Of a stretch of 16,529 bases of DNA, positions 1-7,300 are shown piece after piece. The first letter of the stretch is position 1, and each line of letters begins with the position of its first letter. A program made the translations under genes and the position numbers. Location: the NCBI GenBank assembly GCA_016208345.1, contig JACQYG010000117.1:1-16529 (forward strand), read 5' to 3'. Below the pieces are notes generated by a model. The model was not told where the DNA came from. It worked only from the letters and a program-made list of their open reading frames with translations, and searched no databases. Source of the DNA: Chloroflexota bacterium (lineage in GTDB: Bacteria > Chloroflexota > DTOL01 > JACQYG01).

Positions 1-594
1 CTCCACCATCCTTCGAGTGGCAGAGCCATCGGTGTAATCGCCACGTGCCAAGGCTTCGTACAGCGTCCTGGTCTTGGCCGACACGTCCACCGGCGGCACG
101 GCCAGGACCAGCCAGGAGGGAGCTGGCCGTGGCAGCGGAGTCACCCTCTCGCCCCTCCCCTGAACCAGGGCCGTGCCCCCCGTCAGAAAAAACGGCACGT
201 CTGAACCCAGGCGCGAAGCCAACTCCGCCAGCCTGTCCTGGCCCAACCCCAGCCTCCAGAGTGCGTTCAGCCCCAGGAGCGCACAGGCGGCGTCGCTGGA
301 GCCACCCCCCAGCCCCGTGGCCAGCGGTATGCGCTTGGTCAGCCTGACCCGGGCCCCCTGGACACCACCCATCTCCCGGTGCAATAACTCCGCCGCCCGG
401 TGCACCAGGTTGTCCGGCCCCGCCAGGCGCCGGTCGCTGCAGTCTATACAGAGCCCCTGCCCTCGGGAAAAGACCAGGGTATCGTGTAGGGAGATGGCCT
501 GCATCACCGAGGCGATCTCGTGGTAGCCATCGGGGCGCCTGCCCAGGATATCCAGTGTCAGATTGATCTTGGCGTAAGCGAAGCGGGTGAACAT
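1..594 (-). CDS. ispE: 4-diphosphocytidyl-2-C-methyl-D-erythritol kinase, C-terminus beyond window
   Basis: IspE is a GHMP-family kinase that phosphorylates the 2-hydroxyl of CDP-methylerythritol in the MEP isoprenoid pathway, in the cytoplasm. My translation of the minus strand from the ATG at 594 starts MFTRFAYAKINLTLDI and is open for 198 codons to the window edge. It carries the IspE N-terminal signature AYAKINL, then GRRPDGYHEI, the glycine-rich ATP loop PLATGLGGGSSDAAC near residue 100 and GSDVPFF, whose Asp is the family catalytic residue. Family members are about 280-300 aa, so roughly 90 C-terminal residues lie outside. The start overlaps the end of rsmA by 37 bases and has only a poor ribosome site (AGG directly before ATG), so translational coupling is likely. 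It is the third gene of a yabE-like/rsmA/ispE run, an order also known in Bacillota. Confidence 0.95.
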   Translation of the reverse strand, partial: MFTRFAYAKINLTLDILGRRPDGYHEIASVMQAISLHDTLVFSRGQGLCIDCSDRRLAGPDNLVHRAAELLHREMGGVQGARVRLTKRIPLATGLGGGSSDAACALLGLNALWRLGLGQDRLAELASRLGSDVPFFLTGGTALVQGRGERVTPLPRPAPSWLVLAVPPVDVSAKTRTLYEALARGDYTDGSATRRMVE

Positions 595-1436
595 CCTGAA
601 GCTATCCGTTCGTACACCCTGACCCATTCCTCCACCGACAGGTTTTGGGCCCGGGCCTGGGGGTCCACGCCGGCCGCGGTCAAAGCAGCGGCCAGCTCTT
701 GGGCAGGGCGTTCCAGGCCTAAAACCAGGGCGTTTTTGAGCTGCTTGCGCTTCTGTCCAAACCCCGCCTGAACCACCCGGAAAAAACCGGCGCTATCAGC
801 CACCCGATAGCGCGGCTCCCGATCCACCGCCAGGCGCACGATGGCCGAGTCCACCTTTGGCCGGGGATAGAAGGCACCGGCCGGCACGTATGAGACCAGG
901 GTTGGCCGGGCGTAGAACTGTACCGAGACCGCCAGGAGGCTCATCTGTCCCGGCCCCGCCACCAGGCGCTGGGCCACTTCTTTCTGGACCATGAGGACCA
1001 TGAGCGCCGGCCTGGCCGCAGACTCCAGGAACCGTCGCAGGACCGCTGAGGTGATGTAGTATGGCAGGTTGGCCACTACTTTGTAAGAAAAGGCAGGCGA
1101 GCTGGGCTCCATACTCGCCTGCCGCCAAAGCCCTGGGATGTCCACCTGCAGGATGTCCCCTAATACGACCTGCAGATTTGGACAATCTGCCAGTTTTTCC
1201 TGGAGCAACGTCACCAGGCGGCGATCCAGCTCCACAGCTACGACCCGGCGGGCGTGCTGGGCCAACTCCCTGGTCAGGAAGCCCAGGCCAGGCCCCACCT
1301 CGAGCACCAGGTCCTCAGGACCAAGCTCTGCCGCCGCGATGATCCTGGGGAGCACCGTCTCATCGGCCAGGAAATTCTGGGCCAGACCCTTGCGGGGGTA
1401 CAGGCCGTATTGCCGGAGGAGCGATTTGATCTTCAC
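558..1436 (-). CDS. rsmA: 16S rRNA (adenine1518-N6/adenine1519-N6)-dimethyltransferase
   Basis: RsmA (KsgA) uses S-adenosylmethionine to dimethylate two adjacent adenines in the 3'-terminal hairpin of 16S rRNA during 30S maturation. The 292-residue product shows AQNFLADE near residue 19 (the family's G/AQNFL signature), SAM motif I EVGPGLGFLT at about 46-55, the acidic strand VVAVELD, GDILQVD, catalytic motif NLPYY at about 123-127, and GAFYPRPKVDSA in the C-terminal part. The start chosen is GTG at 1436 (MKIKSLLRQYGL), which leaves 2 bases after the stop of the upstream yabE-like gene and gives a family-normal length. The frame is open further up to 1556, but that would overlap the upstream gene by over 100 bases. 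In Bacillus an RNase M5 gene sits between yabE and ksgA; it is absent here. Confidence 0.96.
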   Translation of the reverse strand: MKIKSLLRQYGLYPRKGLAQNFLADETVLPRIIAAAELGPEDLVLEVGPGLGFLTRELAQHARRVVAVELDRRLVTLLQEKLADCPNLQVVLGDILQVDIPGLWRQASMEPSSPAFSYKVVANLPYYITSAVLRRFLESAARPALMVLMVQKEVAQRLVAGPGQMSLLAVSVQFYARPTLVSYVPAGAFYPRPKVDSAIVRLAVDREPRYRVADSAGFFRVVQAGFGQKRKQLKNALVLGLERPAQELAAALTAAGVDPQARAQNLSVEEWVRVYERIASGCSPASLTPRSI

Positions 1437-1438
1437 CC

Positions 1439-3094
1439 CTACCGTCGTCTTTCCACGGGGTAATCGGGGAGGATATATGCTATCTTGCCAGGGGAGGACA
1501 CCGGCGGCAAAAGGTAGATGGTCACCCATCCCAGGTGCCGGGGATTGGGGTCCCATTCGTCGTAGGCCAGGTCTATGTGCATCCCGCGGATCCAGCCCCC
1601 GGTATCCTCGGCCACGCCGAAGCCGTATCCCGGCACGTAAAGCCTGGTGTGCAAGGGTATCACCTTAGGGTCCACCGCCACGATGCCTTTGGTGGCGCGC
1701 AGCCCGGTGCGGGTGATCCCATAGCTCGGATGGCCCTTGACCTTGCCCGAGGTGGCCGCGGTATAGTAGGTAGAGAGCACTCGCATGGCGCGCCAGTACT
1801 GGACCTTGCCGTCAGGGGTGTCGGCCTCTTTCAGTACCACCTTGGTGCCGAAGGCGATGACCTTATTCACCGGCGCCTTGTCCACCCATTCCTTTTCCAG
1901 TACCCGGCGCAGCTCCTTGCCGTTCTCGTAGTAGATGTGGATGTTGCGCTTGCGCACCCCGTTCTGGCCCTCCTGAGCCACCCGCCGCAGATCGAGCTCC
2001 AGATTAGGATCGGGTTGCCAGACCGTCTTGAAGGGGATTGGTTCCTGTTGGGTGACCACCTCTTCCTTCACCCGGATCACCCTCACCGTCAGGTTGCTCG
2101 AGATGGTGGAGGTGATGGCGGGGCTGGTGTAGTCCTTGCCCACCAGGTTGACCCCCTCCTCTTGCAAGAGCTGGTAGATGCTGGTGCTCTGGGTTCTGGT
2201 TTTCCAGATGCGGTCATCCACCAGGATGGTGACGGGCTTAGCCCGCACGATGTGCACGTTCATCCCGGGCCGGAGCGGCGTCGTGAGCGGAGGGGCGACC
2301 CGGTCACCCAGGTATACCGGGATGTTCTCGCGCTCCAGCGCTTCGCCCACCGTTTCCGCTGCCGAGAAGATGGTGGAAAAGGCCGTCCCATCGTGCACCT
2401 GCAACGGCACAGCCCGCTTGATGGAGATCGTGACACTGGCTGGGCCCAGGTCAGGGGAAGCTTGGGGGGAGAGCTCTAAGGCGGGGAACAGCGGGGCTCG
2501 AGATGCTTCCACCCATAAACGGCCCTCTTTGGCCGGCGCCCTGGCCATGGCGCTGGAGCCACGAACAGCGATCGAACCGTTGATCCCCAGGGCACGCTCC
2601 AGCGGCGCAGCCACTACCGGCAACTGGGAAAGCGAGGAGGCCGCCGCGCCGCTCAGGGAAACCTCGTCGTGAGGTTGCAATGTCAGGCCAGCCTGGCCCA
2701 GGGCCTCCCGGACGGTTTTGGACTGAGTGCGCAGGTGATAGGTTTGGCCATCGGCATGGATCTCCACCAACAGGGCGCGCTGGATAACGATCTTGCCGTT
2801 GCCGTCGATTTTGGTTTCCAGGGGAGGGAAGACCCTGTCTTCAGGGTAGAGCCCTATCCCCGCCTCCTCCAGGATGTTCCTGACTGAGGATTGATGCGTA
2901 TAAAAGGGACGGGAGAAGTCGTCGATGCTGATCTCGATCCTTTTTTGGGTTACCACATAGCCACCGGCCAACGCCGCGGCACAGGTCAGCGCCAGGAGGG
3001 CCCTTTGGCCCAGCCAGGCCCACGGCACCCGGCCCAGGGCAACGAAGGCCTTAGCCCTCAGGGCCCCAAAGGATGATCGATCCGGCGGGTTCAA
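1439..3094 (-). CDS. YabE-like cell-wall protein: DUF348 repeats, G5 and 3D domain
   Basis: This is a predicted secreted or membrane-anchored peptidoglycan-active protein of 551 aa. A short cytoplasmic head is followed by one hydrophobic segment at about 31-48. I then see four ubiquitin-like DUF348-type units (about 51-107, 108-150, 221-285, 286-342), a G5 domain (about 340-420) and a C-terminal 3D domain (about 436-528). The three aspartates that name the 3D domain are visible: Asp475 in VDPKVIP, Asp497 in AEDTGG and Asp508 in HIDLA. The 3D domain has an MltA-like barrel fold, and relatives include Bacillus YabE and the actinobacterial resuscitation-promoting factors. The start is TTG at 3094, supported by AGGAGAGG six bases upstream; no good ATG is nearby. 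Substrate cleavage is inferred from the family. Transcription probably continues into rsmA and ispE. Confidence 0.9.
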   Translation of the reverse strand: MNPPDRSSFGALRAKAFVALGRVPWAWLGQRALLALTCAAALAGGYVVTQKRIEISIDDFSRPFYTHQSSVRNILEEAGIGLYPEDRVFPPLETKIDGNGKIVIQRALLVEIHADGQTYHLRTQSKTVREALGQAGLTLQPHDEVSLSGAAASSLSQLPVVAAPLERALGINGSIAVRGSSAMARAPAKEGRLWVEASRAPLFPALELSPQASPDLGPASVTISIKRAVPLQVHDGTAFSTIFSAAETVGEALERENIPVYLGDRVAPPLTTPLRPGMNVHIVRAKPVTILVDDRIWKTRTQSTSIYQLLQEEGVNLVGKDYTSPAITSTISSNLTVRVIRVKEEVVTQQEPIPFKTVWQPDPNLELDLRRVAQEGQNGVRKRNIHIYYENGKELRRVLEKEWVDKAPVNKVIAFGTKVVLKEADTPDGKVQYWRAMRVLSTYYTAATSGKVKGHPSYGITRTGLRATKGIVAVDPKVIPLHTRLYVPGYGFGVAEDTGGWIRGMHIDLAYDEWDPNPRHLGWVTIYLLPPVSSPGKIAYILPDYPVERRR

Positions 3095-3127
3095 CGCCTG
3101 CCTCTCCTGGGGTTATTGGCCGAACGC

Positions 3128-3147
3128 TTTCTTTACTAGTAAAGAAA
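3128..3147. repeat. 20-base perfect AT-rich palindrome between SRP RNA and yabE-like gene
   Basis: The sequence tttctttactagtaaagaaa equals its own reverse complement. It sits inside a wider imperfect inverted repeat (gaacg at 3122-3126, cgttc at 3153-3157). It lies 34 bases upstream of the TTG start of the yabE-like gene and downstream of the SRP RNA, and on the minus strand a run of five T's directly precedes it. It could be an operator, a weak terminator for the SRP transcript, or an end of a repeat, since shorter relatives of the motif occur elsewhere in the window. Confidence 0.6.
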
Positions 3148-3207
3148 AACCTCGTTCCCGCGCCTGACGGGCTTGGGGCTGGGCCCCAGCGCCACTAGAG
3201 CCAAGAC

Positions 3208-3477
3208 TGGTCGTGCACCCTCTTTTGACCCAGACCTCCCAGCTTGCCGTCGTCAGCCAGCTCCGACCAGGCAGCCCTGCGGCACCCAGAAGGAGATGCT
3301 GACCGTTGCTTTCTTCCGAACCTGGCGGGGTTGGGCATGCTTCTGCCGCGCAGGACCCAATCTTCAATGCCGCTTGACGGCAGCAGTCCTGACAGGCCCG
3401 ACCGGGAGAGGGAATTCGACCCCGCTATAGCGGGTTGCGGGTACAGGGCACCGCTAGCTCCCCATCTAGCACGACCA
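3208..3477 (-). ncRNA. ffs: Signal recognition particle RNA, large bacterial type (6S/scRNA)
   Basis: This is the RNA scaffold of the signal recognition particle; it binds Ffh and targets nascent membrane and secreted proteins. On the minus strand the 5' Alu-domain block (gtgctagatggggagctagc, then ggtgccctgtacccgcaa) closely follows the Bacillus-type scRNA. The Ffh-binding hairpin is present with its symmetric loop and GGAA tetraloop (caggttcggaagaaagca around 3324-3307), followed by gtgccgcagggctgcctggt. The ends pair with each other: tggtcgtgc near 3477 with gcacgacca ending at 3208. The length, about 270, is normal for the large class with an Alu domain, found in Gram-positive and some other phyla. 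The 5' end is inferred from a near-consensus promoter directly upstream; the 3' end is inferred from the terminal helix. Confidence 0.93.
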
Positions 3478-3483
3478 CAGGCT

Positions 3484-3512
3484 ATAGTAACCCATGAGCT
3501 ATCAATTGTCAA
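3484..3512 (-). promoter_or_regulatory. Sigma70-type promoter of the SRP RNA
   Basis: Read on the minus strand, a perfect -35 TTGACA (3512-3507), a 17-base spacer and a -10 TACTAT (3489-3484) end about 7 bases before the first base of the SRP RNA. It lies between the stop of the 91-aa membrane gene and the RNA. Confidence 0.8.
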
Positions 3513-3518
3513 GCGAAG

Positions 3519-3794
3519 CTAGGCCGGCTCGCCGGACAACTGGAGGGCCGAGGCCAGGGGGACGATGATCTGGAGCGGCGCCCAGCAGACGCCGCCCAGG
3601 CCACCGGTGAAGAAGGTCAAGGCTGCCAGGGCGAACATCAAACCCCACCAACCCAACAGGTAAAGCAACCCCCTCAGGATATTGCCCGACACCATCCAGC
3701 CAATGCCCAGGAAACCCAAAAACCCGCAGACGAACTCCACCACCGACAGGCAGCCGAAGCCTTTGGTACGGGTTACGTACACCGGGACCGCCAT
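3519..3794 (-). CDS. Small hydrophobic membrane protein, unknown function
   Basis: This is a 91-residue protein that I do not recognise. It begins MAVPVYVTRTKGFG and is otherwise mostly hydrophobic, with about three likely membrane segments (around residues 15-33, 38-62 and 66-85) rich in Gly, Leu, Phe and Trp. The ATG at 3794 is preferred because GGAGGTGA lies about 7 bases upstream; a GTG at 3803 in the same frame overlaps that ribosome site and is less likely. It ends 7 bases before the -35 box of the SRP RNA, so it is probably a separate unit transcribed the same way. It resembles small TM2-like or YqaE-like membrane proteins in size only, and I cannot assign a role. The good ribosome site and compact position argue that it is real. 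Confidence 0.6.
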   Translation of the reverse strand: MAVPVYVTRTKGFGCLSVVEFVCGFLGFLGIGWMVSGNILRGLLYLLGWWGLMFALAALTFFTGGLGGVCWAPLQIIVPLASALQLSGEPA

Positions 3795-3912
3795 CTCTTT
3801 CACCTCCAGCCAGTAATAGGGAGTGTTGGAAAACTAGTTCGCATGTTTGCCCACCTTTTCAACACCTTGGTAATACGCAAAATCCTGCGGCAAGGTTGCA
3901 ACCACCGAGGGA

Positions 3913-3941
3913 TTTTCAGACCGGCGATTTTGTGGTAACAT
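3913..3941 (+). promoter_or_regulatory. Possible promoter of the transketolase-like gene
   Basis: A weak match: TTTTCA (3913-3918), 17-base spacer, TAACAT (3936-3941), both four of six to consensus, ending 49 bases before the GTG start. A 10-base palindrome ggttgcaacc (3894-3903) just upstream could be an operator. Both are guesses from position. Confidence 0.3.
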
Positions 3942-3990
3942 AAGGCGGTCATGTGCCCAGGCATTTCTATCGAGAAAGGAGCACCACGCG

Positions 3991-6345
3991 GTGAGTCAAT
4001 CAGCAGAAGACAGGATTGCCAGGCCCTACCAAGAAGAGGCCATGCATTTCGAACATTGGGAGAAGGTCAAGGACCTCATTGACCAGTTCATCGACCTGAG
4101 CCTGAACCTCCGCCAAAGCGGCCATCCCGGCGGCTCTCGCTCCAAGGTCCACGCCCTGGTGGTGGTCCTCCTGAGCGGGGTGATGCGCTGGGACATCCGC
4201 CACCCAGAGAAACGCTTCGCTGACCGCTTCATCCTGGTGGGCGGCCACACCGTCCCCCTGGTCTATGCCACCCTGGCCGTGCTTAACGCGGCCATGCGCA
4301 TCAAGTACCAGGAAACCGGCGACAAGAGATACTACGTCGAAAATCCGCCCAAAGGGGCGGTGTTCCCCGAGGACCTTTTAGACCTCAGGCACAATGGTGG
4401 CCTGCCCGGCCACGCCGAGATGGCTGGAAAAACCCTCTTCCTGAAGTTCAACACCGGCCCCTCGGGCCACGGCTCACCTGCTGCGGCAGGCCAGGCCCTG
4501 GCATTGAAGCTGGCCGGCGCCGATCAGGTCAGGGTCTTCGCTTTCGAAGGCGATGGGGGTCACACCCCCGGGGCCAACCACGATACTAAGAATTCCGCCT
4601 GGGGCCTGGGGCTCAGCAACCTCTACTACGTCCTGGACTGGAACGACTTTGGCATCGACAACCACCCCATCAGCTCCGTGGTCCACGGCACGCCCAAGGA
4701 CTGGTTCGAGCCCTACGGCTGGCGGGTTACCGGCACCGAGCAGGGCAGTGAATGGGGCCCGGTAACCAGGGCGATATTGGAAATGGTGCAGGGGCCCAAT
4801 CCTGATGGGGTGCCTTCCATATGCTGGGCCAAGACCCGCAAGGGACGGGGCTACGGCGTCTACGACAATAAATCCCACGGCGTCCCCCATGCTCCCATGA
4901 ACAGCCCTCTCTTCTGGGAAACGAAGAGGCCCTTTGCTGAGAAGTATGGCGTCCAGTTCGAGGGCTTCGGCCTGCCCGCCCCGGCCACTCCCGAGGCCCA
5001 GAGGGCCCAGACCGCCGCCAACATCGCCAAGGTGGTAGAGGTGCTCAGGAGGGACCGGACCCTGGTGGACTACCTGGCGGACACGCTGGTCAGATTGGGC
5101 GACCAGGTCCCGGAGGATGTACCCACCTTCCGCTTCAACACTAAGGCCAATCCCCTCAACGATCAAAGGCTTTACGACTTCGAGCATTACCCGCCCCAGA
5201 TGTTCGTCCCTCCCGGCACGCTCATCGCCAATCGAGCTGCCCTGGCCAAGTTCGGCGCCTGGGTCAACGCCTTCAGCCATAAGAACTACGGCCGGCCCCT
5301 GTTCATCGTCTGTTCCGCGGACCTGGCCGAGTGCACCAATATCGCCGGCTTTGCCAAGGAGTGGGAGGATTTCTCGGGCTACGGCGTGTACCATCGCCAC
5401 CGCAACACCCAGGGTGTGCTCTTGCCCCAGGAGATCACCGAGTTCGCCAATGCCGGGATCATGGCCGGCTTGACCACCGTGAACTTCGCCGACGACCCCT
5501 ACCGCGAGTTCAACGGCTTCCTGGGTGCCTGCTCCACCTACGGCTCCTTCGCCTATCTTAAATACGGTCCCATGCGGCTTTTCAGCCAGTTGGCCCAGGA
5601 CTGCGACCTGAAGGTGGGCAAGGTCATCTGGGTGGCCGGCCACTCCGGGCCCGAGACCGCCGACGACTCTCGCACGCACTTCGGCATCTTCTCCCCTGGG
5701 ACCACCCAGCTCTTCCCCGAGGGCCAGATCATCAATTTGCATCCTTGGGAGCACAACGAGGTGCCGGTGGTTCTGGGGGCCGCCTTGAGGCTGGACGCGC
5801 ACATCATTGCCCTGCACCTGACCCGCCCGCCCATCGCCGTGCCGGACCGCCAGGCCCTGGGCATGGATTCGCACTTCGCCGCAGCCCGAGGGGCCTATCT
5901 CATCCGTCCCTTCAAGGCCGGGAAACGGCCCATGGGCACCGTCATCGTCCAGGGCACCAGCACCACGGCCAATATCGTGAAGATCCTGCCGGAGCTGGAC
6001 CGGGAAGGCCTGAACGTAAAGATCGTTGCTGGCATCAGCCCTGAGCTCTTTGCCCTCCAGCCCCAGGCCTACCGCGACCGAATACTGCCCTGGCACGAGT
6101 GGCTGGACTCCATGACCATCACTAATGGCGCCCGCCGGTTGATGCACGATTGGCTCTGCCACAAGGTAGCCGAGGAGTACTCATTGTCCTCGGACTGGGA
6201 CAACCGGTGGCGCACCGGCGGCACCGTGGAGGAGCTCACCGAGGAGGCCCACCTCTCGCCGGAGTGGATACTGAAAGGGATCGAACGCTTCGTCCGGGAC
6301 CGGGGAAGGCGGCTGCAAAGGCTGAAAGAGGCGTTCTTTGACTAG
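3991..6345 (+). CDS. Transketolase-family thiamine-diphosphate enzyme
   Basis: This 784-aa cytoplasmic enzyme belongs to the transketolase family, which moves two-carbon units between sugar phosphates using thiamine diphosphate and a divalent metal. The N-terminal cofactor domain has SGHPGGSRSK near residue 42, GPSGHGSPAAAGQALALKLA around 155-175 and the cofactor/metal signature starting FEGDGG near 186 and closing with LSNLYYVLDWND. A pyrimidine domain follows (RPLFIVCSADLAECTN near 435). Glu484, in EFANAGIMAG, aligns with the proton-relay Glu of the family. A C-terminal domain follows. It is about 100 residues longer than ordinary transketolases (roughly 630-670 aa) and its signatures are diverged, so the substrate could be a different ketose or a 2-oxo acid. 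The GTG start at 3991 has AGGAG nine bases upstream. It stands alone between divergent and convergent neighbours. Confidence 0.8.
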   Translation: MSQSAEDRIARPYQEEAMHFEHWEKVKDLIDQFIDLSLNLRQSGHPGGSRSKVHALVVVLLSGVMRWDIRHPEKRFADRFILVGGHTVPLVYATLAVLNAAMRIKYQETGDKRYYVENPPKGAVFPEDLLDLRHNGGLPGHAEMAGKTLFLKFNTGPSGHGSPAAAGQALALKLAGADQVRVFAFEGDGGHTPGANHDTKNSAWGLGLSNLYYVLDWNDFGIDNHPISSVVHGTPKDWFEPYGWRVTGTEQGSEWGPVTRAILEMVQGPNPDGVPSICWAKTRKGRGYGVYDNKSHGVPHAPMNSPLFWETKRPFAEKYGVQFEGFGLPAPATPEAQRAQTAANIAKVVEVLRRDRTLVDYLADTLVRLGDQVPEDVPTFRFNTKANPLNDQRLYDFEHYPPQMFVPPGTLIANRAALAKFGAWVNAFSHKNYGRPLFIVCSADLAECTNIAGFAKEWEDFSGYGVYHRHRNTQGVLLPQEITEFANAGIMAGLTTVNFADDPYREFNGFLGACSTYGSFAYLKYGPMRLFSQLAQDCDLKVGKVIWVAGHSGPETADDSRTHFGIFSPGTTQLFPEGQIINLHPWEHNEVPVVLGAALRLDAHIIALHLTRPPIAVPDRQALGMDSHFAAARGAYLIRPFKAGKRPMGTVIVQGTSTTANIVKILPELDREGLNVKIVAGISPELFALQPQAYRDRILPWHEWLDSMTITNGARRLMHDWLCHKVAEEYSLSSDWDNRWRTGGTVEELTEEAHLSPEWILKGIERFVRDRGRRLQRLKEAFFD

Positions 6346-6385
6346 TAGAGAAGGCTACTTGGTGGACTTCTCACTGGAGTGAAAC

Positions 6386-6421
6386 CCTGTGGCCCCGGGC
6401 ATCCGTATCCGGGGCTACAGG
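6386..6421. terminator. Inverted repeat between convergent genes, possible two-way terminator
   Basis: cctgtggccccgg (6386-6398) pairs with ccggggctacagg (6409-6421): 13 base pairs with one G-T wobble, around a 10-base loop. It lies between the stop of the transketolase-like gene and the end of the convergent gamma-carbonic-anhydrase gene, and that gene's stop codon is inside the right arm. No U-run follows on either side, so terminator function is inferred from stem strength and position. Confidence 0.45.
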
Positions 6422-6954
6422 ACCGAGGGCACCGGGAGCTCTTTCAACCCTTTAGGATACCGCCGGGCCAGGTCCACGTATGTCGCCTTGAAGTTGCGCC
6501 ATTCCTCCTGGTACTCGGGCGTCACCTGGCCGATGACCTTGGCCGGCACACCCACCGCTACCACTTTAGGCGGGATCTCTTGACGGTTCTTCACCACGCA
6601 CCCCTCGGCCACCGCCGCCCACTCCATCACGTGGGCCCAGTCGCTGACAATGGCCCCCATGCCGATCACCGCCCAGTCATCCACCGTGGCATTGTGAATG
6701 ATCGCCCCGTGGCCGATGGTCACGTGATCGCCGATGCGGGTGACGTCGCCGGGCCGGGCGTGGACCACGCAGTTCTCCTCGATACTCGTGCCACTGCCGA
6801 CGACGATCTCCCCGTAATCACCCCGGAGGCTGGCCCCCGGGCCGATCCAGCACCCCTGGCCGATAGTCACCCTGCCCAGCAGGCTGGCCTCAGGGTGCAC
6901 GAAAGCCTCCGGATGGACCTGGGGCACCCGCCCCTCGAACTCATACACGGACAT
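6415..6954 (-). CDS. Gamma-carbonic-anhydrase-like hexapeptide-repeat protein
   Basis: This 179-aa left-handed beta-helix protein belongs to the gamma-carbonic-anhydrase/PaaY/YrdA family, whose members form trimers with a metal at each subunit interface. Hexapeptide turns run through about residues 13-140 (VTIGQGCWIGPGASLRGD, VVVGSGTSI-like turns, VTIGHGAIIHNATV). The three metal-binding histidines of the family are in place: His65 (VVHARPGD), His82 (TIGHG) and His87 (IIHN). The family's LRGD motif (Arg44-Asp46) is also there. True carbonic anhydrase activity is proven for few members, so the reaction (CO2 hydration) is inferred. The ATG at 6954 is preferred because GAGGAG lies six bases upstream and it gives the family length; the frame is open to 7080 without a better start. 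A possible -10 box TATCAT is at 7002-6997 on the minus strand, but I see no clear -35. Confidence 0.9.
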   Translation of the reverse strand: MSVYEFEGRVPQVHPEAFVHPEASLLGRVTIGQGCWIGPGASLRGDYGEIVVGSGTSIEENCVVHARPGDVTRIGDHVTIGHGAIIHNATVDDWAVIGMGAIVSDWAHVMEWAAVAEGCVVKNRQEIPPKVVAVGVPAKVIGQVTPEYQEEWRNFKATYVDLARRYPKGLKELPVPSVL

Positions 6955-7141
6955 GTCATACTCCTCGTCGGTGGAATCAGCTCCTGGCTGCGCCGAATGA
7001 TAACATGTTTGAGGGGAAAATTCGAGTTCTTTGACTAGGAAAAGTTTGGAGTACGACGACCGCCGTCGGCGCCAGAGCATCCCCCGATCGTAGTTCTGCT
7101 AGAGGCATCGGTTTGCAAGCTGGGAATCTTCGCCCCTCGCA

Positions 7142-7184
7142 CTCTCCTGATGTCCCGGAGTTCAACTCCGGGACATCAGGAGAG
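7142..7184. repeat. Palindromic element A, copy 1 (intergenic)
   Basis: A near-perfect palindrome with 21-base arms around a single C at 7163. Its inner part, cctgatgtcccggagtt and its complement, recurs as copy 2 at 8577-8613; over 35 bases the two copies differ only at the two central positions. This copy is in the gap between the gamma-carbonic-anhydrase gene and the CBS-domain gene, about 50 bases upstream of the CBS gene's -35 box. No U-run follows, so it does not look like a simple terminator. Confidence 0.9.
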
Positions 7185-7235
7185 ACCCCAGTGGGGAACA
7201 TCGATCTTCGTTCAACACCCTCCTCGCGCTAAAGT

Positions 7236-7264
7236 TTGCGTCGCTCCCACCAGTATGGTAAGAT
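7236..7264 (+). promoter_or_regulatory. Promoter of the CBS-ACT gene
   Basis: TTGCGT (7236-7241), 17-base spacer, TAAGAT (7259-7264); each box matches four of six. Transcription would begin near 7271, leaving a leader of about 30 bases with GGAGG at 7290-7294. Confidence 0.55.
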
Positions 7265-7300
7265 ATTTTGGAATCCCAAATCCATTCTTGGAGGACCGAG

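Noticed and set aside
1535..2479. Plus-strand open frame of 314 codons opposite the yabE-like gene
   Set aside because: Antisense to the G5/3D-domain gene; composition heavy in His, Asp and Gly, no motif.
3113..3522. Several overlapping open frames of 80-105 codons on both strands
   Set aside because: They lie on the SRP RNA gene and its flanks, which explain the sequence fully.
4474..6162. Long open frame of 562 codons on the minus strand inside the transketolase-like gene
   Set aside because: It is exactly antisense to a gene with clear family motifs, and its translation is rich in Gly, His, Val and Asp with no recognisable domain; GC-rich codon use creates such frames.
3991..6345. Phosphoketolase as the identity of the 784-aa thiamine-diphosphate enzyme
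   Set aside because: Size is similar, but phosphoketolase N-terminal signatures are absent, and HPGGS plus the motif order fit the transketolase family better.
6977..7201. Minus-strand open frame containing the peptide PDVPELNSGTSG
   Set aside because: This is simply palindrome A read on the other strand in an intergenic region; no ribosome site and no further homology.
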